Assembly (NCBI GenBank): GCA_951799405.1 | Contig: OX637334.1 | Location: forward strand, 10,788,001-10,852,000 | Source: Agapetus fuscipes | Lineage: Eukaryota; Arthropoda; Insecta; Trichoptera; Glossosomatidae | DNA: 64,000 nucleotides | Direction of reading: 5' to 3' | Shown: piece by piece, positions 12,568-24,500 of the stretch | Layout of the letters: each line of letters begins with the position of its first letter | Numbering within the stretch: position 1 is the first letter of the stretch | Notes under the pieces: generated by a model | The model's input: the letters and a program-made list of their open reading frames with translations, nothing else | What the model was told of the DNA's origin: nothing | The model's database searches: none | Made by a program: the position numbers and the translations under genes

Positions 12568-15500
12568 ATGAATCAAAGTGATAATAAAACAGTGAGTGTT
12601 TGTGAGTACGAACAAGTTGAGAAGAAAAAAAAATGTCAGACATGTAAGTTGTATTTTTTAATTAATAAGTTAATTCAGTCAGTTATTCCCTTTTTATTGT
12701 TATTGCTGTTAGGATTTTGTATCACATATTTTGAAAACTTTATTCGGCTTTATATTTTCGTACTCTCTCATTCTTTTTAGTTATGTAAGTAAGTATGCCG
12801 TTGTTTTCGTAAAATAAAAATAATAAAGCAAGGAGTATAATATGAGTAATAATGAAAAAACGCTTTATTAAAAAAAAAAAGCCTTAAAAGGCATCTTCAG
12901 GAGCAGTTGAAGATATCAAACAGAAAATATTTGAGCAATAAATGCAATTTAAAAATTATGAAAATTAACTATCACTGTGTACCTAATTTTTTTAAGTAAA
13001 TAAAATAGACTTGTGTGTGAACCACCAACCCCTAACAAATGTACCTAATAAACGATTTTTTTGCTTTTTTCGTAGGTAATTTATAAAGTAGGTATAGATA
13101 TTATTAAAATAACAATTTTTAAATTCTCTCAGTTGATAGCGTAGAATAGAACGCTTGCGTTCAAAGCTAGAGGGCTAGGGTCCGATCCCCACCAAAGTCT
13201 TCGTCAGACAAATAATAGTACCGGCAAGGTTGACTCAGCCTTCACAATAGTTGAGAACCTACTCCCTCAAAAGCTGTCAACCTTCATTCAAGGCAAGTAG
13301 TTGGCGTAAGGCTGGTTTCATACCTATAAAAATAAGCAGGTTCTACTCGCCACATACGACCCCTTTAGAGATAACGAGGTGAGATTGCGAAAGAATGGAA
13401 CCTGCAGAGTGAGAATAAGAGAAGAGTATGTATGAAAAAGGTGATGAATATTGAGGAAATGAAAGTGGTTTGTAAGGACAAAAAAAAGTGGAGGCGCATC
13501 TGCGAAGGTACCGGCCACCCCTAGTGGAACGGCGGCAGGATACAGTACAGGTAAAGTTTGGATTGTCGATTAAAAATTACAAAATAGTGGCCACTTAAAA
13601 AACTCAATCAGCAGTTGACTTGTTTTGTGAATGCATCTCACACAACGCCCTTATCTTCGCCATATTTTTTTGTACTAATTGTATTTTACCGTGCATGGTA
13701 TTTAATGCCTTTTTGATATTTTCAAAATTAAACATTTATTTTTTCAAACCAGTTTGTAACACACGTAAAATTTTTTTTTAGGGATTTAATTAAGGCCGAA
13801 TTTCAGTTAGTTTTCTTCGCATATATATGTATTATGTATGTTAATAGAGTTCGAACCTAGTAAAATAACATTTTTTTAGTAAAAAAAAATTCAAAGCTTG
13901 CCTTTACTACAGTTTTTTTTAAATAAATTTGTAAAGTGGGATGCAATTCACTAATCTATTTCTTCCTGGCCAGAAAAAAGGTATTAAGATTACCATTAAA
14001 TACATATTTCATAAATTCTATGGAATAATTATAAATTAAATGAATAATTAACACAAATTCACAGTACGAAGACCAACAATAGAAAAATATTTGTATGCCT
14101 TTTCCCTAGCAACCTGGTCAGGTGACGACACTATTTTGTCTGTATTAATTCACATGCTGACCTCATTGAAATGGTTGTCGTGAATAAATAAGGTCCATTT
14201 GCCATATGCGACCCTTTTGGAGATGACAATAAGAAGTCACACTATAGGTGCAATTTATTTACGAAAGGTAATATTTTGGAGAAAATTATTATAATAATTT
14301 GCATATATATTACCAGTTACAATTTTGCACTCTAAATATAAGCTATTTAAATATAATTAAAAAAATAATAATCATAACATAAAAAATATTAATCATTATT
14401 TAAAAAAAATTAACTGTAAATAAATATTAATTAATCTTATTTTTTTAAAACACTCGCAAAATCTTTTTACTGGTCATTGTGTTTTGCCATCTGTGTGGTT
14501 TTCAATAAACTTAAATGCATGGTGGTACCTGTGTTTGCAGATCCAGGTTTTGGAGTGCGCCACAAGCAGATGCTTCTACTGTTCATCTGCATCACCACAG
14601 CATGCATAGCATTGGCGTGCATGAGCGTGGCCATCTTGGCCATGACCAGCAAGGGCGGCAGCGGAAACGTGGCGGTGGGTAACTATCCTTTATATCTGGT
14701 GACTTTCTTTGTTACAATGTTATCCACTAAATAATTAAACCTTAGATAACCTGAAAATTTGTTATTTTCTATAGCAACGACCAAGCTCACAATAAACTAT
14801 TGAGGTGTGATTCACACAAAAACAGCACTTATTAAATAAATCATCCTACTATTTTTTTTAAGCCCAATTGGTAAAATGCTTGCCTTCTAAGCCAGGCGGC
14901 TAGGTTTCAATATCACCAAGGGCATCAGGAATGATTTCCCGTTTCGGCGTTTATTTCAAACCCAAAATAAAAGTACCATCATGGTTTATTCAGCTTTCAC
15001 AAGAAATGAGAACCAGCTCCCTTGCGTGCAGGGAAATCCACACTTCAAATGTACTGGCTGACGTGAGATTGACCTCCTTCACTGTGAAAAAAATAGGTTC
15101 CACATCCAACATGCATTCCCTTCAAAGACAACGCCGTAAGAAGTTGCACTTTGTATATATCGCACATTTAATAATAAAGAGCAATAACTCAAAAAACAAG
15201 AATGTTGGGAAATCATGTTTAAAGTTCAGACACCCAGTACAACTTGTATGGGATGAAAAAGGCGGCCGATGTTTTATCTCGGTCATATTCGTCCAAATTG
15301 AACGGCTGTCGCATTCTACCTATTCTTCTCGCATTGTTCTAGCGTTTTATTACAAAATCTCGATTTTCCCAATTTTCGAATTATTTCTCTTTATTATTAA
15401 GCGTGCGATATGTAGATCGTAGACAGCATTTATGTCTTAAAAAAATATTGTTGGGGCCTGTTGCACCAACCTCTAATCAATATTTGATTGACACATCAAA

Positions 15501-18500
15501 TTTGATTGCTTAATTCCGGTAAGGACCTCGGTTAAATATTTCTCCGAAAGGGGTAATGATATGATGGAATTTGAACAGTAAAGATGATGTACATCAGCTG
15601 ATTTAGGTATTTGAAACAAAGTTTTTGATTTGTTGGAAAAAATCATACCTACTTAATTTTGATTTTTTCTGATTGGGTTTGGTGCAACAGGCCCTTAATG
15701 TTTTTATTATATTTTGCAGACATATGACTGGAACAAGTTCACCATGGGCGTGATCATGAGTTCCTACTTCTGGGGAGAGCTGGTGACACAGTTCCCCGCT
15801 GGCATCGTGGTCTGCAAGTATGGGGGAAAGCCCTTCGTCACACTGGTCATGACGGCCACGGGACTACTCAGTATGCTGGTGCCTTTTGCTGCAAGAACGG
15901 TGAGAATTCTGTCTCTTTTTTTAGTAGAACACTTGCATTTAAAGCTAGAGAGTTAAGGTTTGAATTCCAAGATTAGGATGGGACCACAATCAGTATAAAG
16001 ATTGTATTAATTTCTGGGTTCAAAAGTCTCTTATCACTTCTGTATCCATCTTATGAAATGTGTTACATCAACTTGTAAGTACAGATCGCTGACATTGATT
16101 AGTTGACAAGTCTGCAGACCAAGGGCGTACCCAGGATAAAATCTAGAGGTGGGCAAGCCATGATCGAAATATGATCATTTCAGTAATTACAATACAATTT
16201 AATAACGATTTTGGATATTTAGTCTAATTTCTAGTTATACCCTGTTTTATTTATTTTGGTTAATTTAATAACGATTTTGGATTATTTAGGTTAATTTCTA
16301 GTTATACCCTGCTACAGACTACATAATCTTTAAAGTGTATGGTTCTTATCATTTACTTAGAGATGTCTTATCAAGCTATTATCCTAATCTAACGCTGCGG
16401 ATCTATCATTGTTTTCCCTTTATATATTAAAGCTCATTGTCATGTTTCTGATAATACAATGTATTAACTTCCTATGTACATTTCTGACCTACATTTAAAT
16501 GAGTGGTATAGAACAGTGGTTCCCAAACTTTTAATTTCGCGTACCACTAATTAAATTATAAATCAGTGGCGTACCACTGAAGTGCAACGCAAAAACGCAA
16601 AAAAAAAAAAAAAACGCAACTAAGCTACACATATAGTGTAACTTCTTGCCGCGTTATCCCCGAAGGGGTCGCATGTGGCGAGTTGAACCTATTTATTTTT
16701 ACAGGTAAGGGGGCCGGCCTTACGCCAACCACTTCAGTTGAAGTGGGGGTTTCCCAGCTCCCGAGGGGGCTGGTACTCATTTCTTGTGAAGGCTGAGTAA
16801 ACCTTGCGGTATTTTTATTATGGGGTTTGAACTAAACACCGAAATAGGAAATCATTTCTGACACCCTCCTCGGTGGGATTCGAACTCGAGCTCACGGGGT
16901 AGAATGCAAGCACTCTACCAACTGAGCTATCGACCGGACCAGTTAAACAACAATGTTAAAAAAATCATTCAAATGGTAAAGTAATAAAAACTGCAACTGT
17001 TAATGAAAACATTATGCTTATTTATTTATTATAGTGAAAAATACAAATCTCTTAGTGCAGGGGTGTCCAACATAATATTGTGGAGGGCCAGATTTAGTAT
17101 TTTTGTAATCGTGGCAGGACAGGCCTGTCTTAGTCTGAAAAATGGTGCTGCATGTTCGAAACAAAAGAGGAAATATTTGGCTCAGTTGTACTTAACTTGA
17201 AGCGCGAAATTGAAAAACGTTTTATCTTATTATTTACTATGTATTTCCTATGGCCATGGCTGCTTGCGTACCACCTTGAGAAGCGTCGCGTACCACTGGT
17301 GGTACGCGTACCATAGTTTGGGAACCACTGGTATAGAACCAAAGAAAATAATCTAGGATTTTGTAGAAAAAGAGAAGACATCATTTTCAATGTAATTAAA
17401 GATTTTATATACGAATTACGGCTATTTTTAGGATTTCATGGTCTGCTTCAGATACTTTAAATGGTTCTTCCAGGTCTTTGTGACCATGGCTTATTATGTA
17501 ACTAGCCCACTGCAAGTGCGCTACTTTGAACTGATTACATTGGGCTCTCTGTAGATGTCATAGAGATCTTTGTTGCACCAACATTGTTCATCACATACTT
17601 TATGAATAACCTTAATGTTCCAGGGTGACTGGATGGGCCTCTGCCTGTGCCGGAGCCTGCAAGGAGTCGTCCAGGCTTTCTTCTTCCCCTCCATCCACAT
17701 GCTCCTGGGGCAGTGGGCCCCCATCTCAGAGAGAAACCGCTTTGGGAACTTTGTGTATTCCGGTAAATAAAATTTAACTTCCAAGGTCATGCATAGTATT
17801 TCAAGCATTTAATGACTGTCCGGTCGATAGCATAGTTGGTAGAGAGCTAGGCATGCTGCAAGCTCAGGTTCGAATCCCACCGAGAGTGTCAGAAATGATT
17901 TACCGTTTCGGTGTTGATTTCTAACCCAAAATAAAATACCGGCAAGGCTTACTCAGCCTTACCAAGAAACGAGTACCAGCTCCCTCGGGAGCTGGGAAAC
18001 CCTCACTTCAAGTGAAATGAAAGGATTAGCGTAAAGCTTGCTCGCTTGAGTGTAAAAATAAATAGATACTACATGCAAACCTTGGGGGCATCGCAGTAAA
18101 AAGATTCTGCGGAAAGTGAAAACCAAGGAAATACATTATGGATTGATCAAGTAAGCTAGATTGCAAATGACAATATGAAAAAAGTAATGACTCTGGTTAA
18201 TTTTTTTTTTTAAATCTGAGCGGTCCACGACCTTACCAGGTCAGGCCCCCAAAAACATACAACCTTTACGCAAGCCTGTTGCATGAGCTAGGATGAGGAG
18301 GATCACAGAGGACTTTCGATCTGTCACAGGTTGGTCATAAGAATGCTTTCTCATGACAACATTCACAATTCCTCCCACCTCAACCCATTTTCCAACATAA
18401 AAGTCCAATCCAATACTTGATCCCTTACAATGTCTTATGACATGTCATTCTGTAAGATTTTATCCACAAGCCCCTTATAATTATTTGATTTGTAGGTGTG

Positions 18501-21500
18501 TTCCTTAAGGATGTTCATCTCCTAGGGTACCGTTAGCTCAACCAAGAATACTTGCTTTAGTTCAACTGTGTGTAAAGCTATGTCAAGTCTCACTGCAGTA
18601 ATGCATAATTCATGAAAAAATATGCAAGGACTTATGAAAATGGCTGTTGATCTGCAATGTCGGAAACTAGGGTTTTTAATTTGAAATATTCTTATATGTT
18701 GAAACTTTTTTTTTTGTATGATTTTTGTCCCACAGGGGAGTACATTGGCATTATCCTTGCCCTGCCAGCCACTGGTTTCCTCTCCTCTTCTTCATGGGGC
18801 TGGCCCTTTGTCTTCTACTCCTTCGGAGGCATCTGCTTCCTGAACGGCATTGTGTGGTACTACTACGGAGCCAATTCCCCGGCAGAACATTCCAGCATCA
18901 GCCAGGAAGAGAGGCGGTTTATTGAAGAGTCGCTGCATCAGCATACTAAGTCAAAAGTAAGAAAAAGCCATATTATCTAATTCAGATTTTCAGCAGTAAC
19001 TTTGTGAAGATTGGTATTTACAAATTAAATTAAATTTAAATATGATGACAATCTTCCCAAAAGTGTGGAAAACATCTACATAGTAAGTTCTATGGGGTAA
19101 ATGAATTGTTTGGATAATAGTTGATTTGGTTCCACCCAGATGACAGGTGGTATGATGAGACAGCATAAACAAGTGCAGAGGTCACTTTGTCCAATTAGTT
19201 CCACTTAGACCCTCAAACAAGCAACATAGACCTATTGAAATAGACTAGGCCATCCATGATGAATTTACAATGATCTATTTTTATACCCAAGTCTTTCACT
19301 TCATCCTGAAATAAACTGAACACCTCAGTGGTTCGACCACAATATCTTGTACTTGTATATGCATCCAGCTGTCATTCCGCTGGGGGTGGCCAGTATCTCT
19401 ATAGATGTGTCTCCATTTTGTTCTGTCCTTTTACATTTCTTTCAAATTTAATCTACATTCATAACTCTCTTCATGGATGCTCTTCTCTTTTTGCCACTCT
19501 GCAAATTACAATTTTCGCAATCTCGTTTATTTGATCAATCCATTTTTTCGTCTGTCTTCCCCTTCCGTGCTTATCTTTGACATTCCCTTTGAACACTCTT
19601 TTGGTCAATAGTTCATCATTCATTCGTTCTAGATTCCCGAAGTATTTCATTGTACCCATTTGTACTTTGATTCTCACTACACTCATAATTTAGTCATATT
19701 TTCACATTTTATCAATGTTCTTCTAGCCCCGGAAGACCCCTTGGAAGGCCATTGCAACGAGTGTTCCAGTCTGGGCGCTGCTGACAGCACAAGTGGGTGC
19801 TATATCAGGATACAATATCATGGGAATAGAGACTCCATCTTACTTCAAGCTGGCATACGGGATAGATATTGAAAAGGTAAGGCCTGAAAACTGTTATCAG
19901 TTAGAAAAAAATATTATTTTGTTGTTGAACAATGAAAAGTGTCATTATGCCTACAATGGCAATTGTAACTCTGGTTTAACTTTGCTCAGTATCATCCATA
20001 TAGTTAATATTATATCGAGCATATTATTTTCTCACAACTCAGTCAGGTGATGTCACATTTTTTGTCTATTTGTTTTATCTTGAGTCATCAGGAACAAAGT
20101 GCATTTGTGAACAGGTTCATCTATGAATAAGGAAGAAAGTGTTCCAAATTTAAATTCTTGATTTATTACATATCCTGCCATAGATCAGTATACTATAATA
20201 TTGTTATGTAAATATTAATATTGAAATAAGTATGGGTAGTTATAGTTATAAGAATCCTCAAAAGTATTGGTAGGTAAGATCGATAATTATGTATAAGTGT
20301 AGAATTCTCTAGGCTAAGTAGGTATTTGTTATAATTATAGGAATACTGTGTTACATTTGTAGGTAGGATTTTGGTTGTATCTCTAGGTAGTACGTGAAAC
20401 ATCGAGAAGTAATAATTACTCTGGAACCGTCTAGCAACTTTGGTTCTAGATCATACTGCTCTACAGAGTATAAAGGTGCGAATGGCCTGCAGAGCGGGCC
20501 AGTATCATAGCGACTAACAAAGACATCGAAGCCATCTGATCAGTGAACCGAAACCAAATGGAATAATCGAGAAAGTAGTGTGAAAATAAATTTTGTAACT
20601 GTGTAAAATAAATAACTATTGAAGAAGACCTGTGTGTTTTTAATTTGAAGACAATTGAACCCTAATTTCGTAACAATTGGCGTCAGGTGCGGAATTGTCA
20701 AGAAAAATTAAGATCTTCTGTCTAAAAATAAATAAAATAAATTAAATAGTGTTAAAATGAACTTTATTCAAATTGAACTTTGTGTGAACTGACTTTTGTG
20801 AAAACAAGTGTTTAAATAAATTTTTGTTAAAAGAAAAGACGCAAAAGCAAGTTGCTTATAAATTCTGGAACATCATATGGAACATAATTCTGGACATAAC
20901 ATAATGACTATTTTACCGCATTGAGAAAGTCATCAAATTGGACCATAGTTTTTTTATTATTGTGTGTGATTAAAAAAATAAAATAAATAAATAAAAATCT
21001 TGAAAAATATCACAAAAGAACGTTCCAGATTCATCGAGAAAAAGTTTTTGAATAACTATCCTTTGTTTACAAGTGTGTGAATGTACATTAAGTACCTACC
21101 TGTGTGTTTGAAAGACTTGAGACGAAATAAATAATTATGTACTATCAGACATTATTATGTTAAAAATATTGGTGAATTAAAAATAAATATTAAAAGACAG
21201 TACCTACCTACCAATCAGTGTAATCAGACAAATTATTATTTTTGCTAAAGTACGTATTCAAAACAGCTATATATATAAAACTCAAAACTTGTATTAAATA
21301 AATTTGAAAATATTTTTGTTTTGACGTAAATTTAAAAAAAAAAAAATGGCAACTAAAGTGAACGTCAAGGACCTCAAAGTCACTGAGCTTAAAAATGAGC
21401 TTCTGGAGAGGGACCTGGAGACCTCAGGAGGAAAGGCAGCCTTACAAGCACGCCTCATAGAGGCCTTGGAACAGTCAGGCGAAGACCCGGCATATTTTGT

Positions 21501-24500
21501 CATGGCGTCTGGAGGGGACCGCGCCTTGGACGAGCTAAATATCAGCATCAACAGTAACCTGACAGGACTGAAGACTGAGATGGCTGACAACGCCAAGACC
21601 ATGCAGGAGAACCTGTCGGACCTGAAAGTGGAGATGGCTGAAAACGCCAAGGCTCTGCAGGAAGACCTCTCCACCATGAAGGAAGACCTCGCCAACATGA
21701 AAGAGAAGATGAGCGAGAATCTCACAACCCTGAAGGGAGAAATGGAGGAGAAGATGACAGCCCTGAAGGGGGAAATGGAGACTCGGATGTCAAATCTGGA
21801 GGTACATCTGCGTGCCGAGCTGACCGACAAGGGCCAGATGGAGTCCACCAGAATATCCCCCAAAGGCCTTCACGACGAGACCGACCAGGGATGCTCAACT
21901 CCAACCAGGATCACAAGAGGGGATGATGACCCTTCCCTAGCCAAGCACAACCTCCCAACCTTCGACGGGAAGACGTCGTGGGAGGAATACTTGACCCTCT
22001 TTGAGACGGCTGCCATGATGGGAGCCTGGAGCCAGCAGAAGAAGGCTTCGGTTCTCAGCCTGTCGCTCCGAGGAGACGCTCTCAGGGTTCTGCAGGCCAT
22101 ACCCCTGGACAACCGTGGTGACTTTGGGCAGCTGAAGCAGCGCTTGGATATGCGCTATGGCCACAAGTGCCTGGAGCAGCTGTACAAGTCGCAGCTGAAC
22201 ACAAGGGTGCAGAAGCCCAACGAGAGCCTCCAGGAGTTTGAAATGGACATCGCCCGCCTGGTACGAGACGCTTACCCGACAGCCTCCGACGACATCTGTG
22301 AGAGCTTGGCAGTGGACAAGTTCCTAAATGGATTGCGGGAATGGGAGACGCAACAAGCCGTAAAACTGGCCCATCCCAAGGCTTTGAACGAGGCGCTCAG
22401 CCAAGCTCTCGAGTTTGAGGCTGTCAAACAGTCCATCAGGGGCCACGCCAGGGTTCGTGCAGTCGAGGCAGAGGAGGTCAAGCTACCTACAACCGAGGAG
22501 CTAATTGAAAAAGTGCTGGAACGTCTGAGACCTCGAAGACGAGACCCACGCTGCTGGAACTGCGGACAGCTGGGCCACCTTAGCACCAAGTGTCCCAAGC
22601 CTCAGAAACCCAGAAAACAGGCTGCGGAAAACTAGAAAGGGTTAATGGGAAGGGGCAACCGTTGACCCACGCTGGAGAGGCCCTGAAATCTGCTGCTACT
22701 GTCGCAACCGTGAGAGGAAAAGCCAGCAGCATTTTTATCAATGGCATAATAGATGGAGTAACTCGTGAACTACTGGTGGACACGGGAGCAACCAGGACAA
22801 TTCTGAGACGCGACATAGTGGCACGAGGTAAGCAGATTGCACCAACAAAGTGGTCTCTGCACACCGCCACGGGAGAGTCAGCACAGGTGTATGGGGAGAC
22901 GATTGCCACCTTCCAAATTGGCAGCACCACTTTTGATCATCGGACGTTGGTGGCCAACATTGAAGAAGACGTTATATTGGGAATGGACATACTGGACAGA
23001 TTTGGGTGCAGTTTAAATTTAAAGAAAGGGTCCATTAAAATTGGAAATGAAGAAGTCATCCTGCAAAGACGGAAAGAACTGGCTGCACGTGTTATCCTAG
23101 CCAAGAATACCGAAGTGAAGGGGCGATCCGAGATGATAGTGAGTGCCCGCCTGGATTCCAGTAGTACAAATGACCAAATCTGTATGATAGAACCGGAGAA
23201 CATGGACAATGTTAACAAAGGAGTCATGGTGGCAAGAACAGTGATTCGCGCAAAGGAGACCATTCCTGTCAAGATCATGAATGTGAACAGCTACCCAGTT
23301 AAAATGAATGAAGGTTTTGTTTTGGGCAGATGTGAGAGGATAACTTCCATTGTGCAACAGATGACAAACATGTCATGCGAAGGAAACAAATTGTCAACAC
23401 AATTGGAAGCCCTGGTCCACGACGCTTCCCAAGGTCTAACCGAGGAAAACAAACGGAGAGTGAGGAGTTTGATCTGCCGCTACCAGAACATTTTCGAGGA
23501 CTCTAATGGCCGTCTGGGAAGAACCAAGGTAGTGCGACATAGCATAGACACCGGAGAAGCGAGACCAATAAAACAGGCTCCAAGAAGACTACCCTTTGCA
23601 AAGCGGGAAGAAGCTGACAAGATCATCAAAGACATGAGCAAGGATGGCATCATAGAACCATCAAGTAGCCCTTGGACATCCCCGGTGGTACTGGTGAAAA
23701 AGAAGGATGGTACCACGAGATTTTGTGTGGACTACAGACTGCTCAACGATGTTACGAAAAAGGATAGTTACCCTCTGCCAAGGATTGACGACACCTTGGA
23801 CACATTGGCAGGATGCACCATTTTTTCCACATTGGACCTGAAAAGTGGCTACTGGCAAGTTGAATTGGATGCCAAAGATAAGGAGAAAACGGCATTCTCG
23901 ACTGGATCTGGACTTTGGCAGTTCACCGTGATGCCATTTGGCTTATGCAATGCCCCCGCCACGTTTGAAAGGCTGATGGAGAATGTGCTGCGAGGACTGT
24001 CATGGGAAACCTGCCTTGTATACTTGGATGACATAATCATCCTGGGAAAGGACTTCAACCATCAGTTGAGAAATCTGGAGCAAGTTTTCGGGCGACTACA
24101 AGACGCTGGACTGAAGCTCAACCCGAAAAAGTGTAACCTGTTCAAGAAACAAGTAAATTACCTGGGACACATAGTTTCTCAACGTGGAGTTGAAGTTGAC
24201 CCTGCCAAAATCAAGGCAGTAAGAGACTGGCCCGTGCTGAAGGACAAACATGAAACTAGGAGCTTCCTGGGGCTGTGCACTTATTACAGGAGGTTTGTGC
24301 CAAGATTTGCGGACATTGCAAAACCGCTCACCAAGCTTACGGAAGAAAACACTCGCTTCCATTGGAGTGATTCCTGCGCACAAGCATTTGAAGAGCTTAA
24401 GGGAAGATTAACAAGTGCCCCCATCTTGAGCTACCCACGAAAAGATGGAAAGTTCATCCTGGATACCGACGCTAGTAATGTGGGGATAGGAGGTGTCCTT

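Noticed and set aside
14931..15422. 163-codon + strand frame
   Set aside because: It crosses a family B SINE and a MITE and has no conserved protein features.
19333..19534. Extra transporter exon in intron 5 of gene 2
   Set aside because: No SLC17 similarity, and the exon 5 to exon 6 join is already in phase with gene 3's structure.
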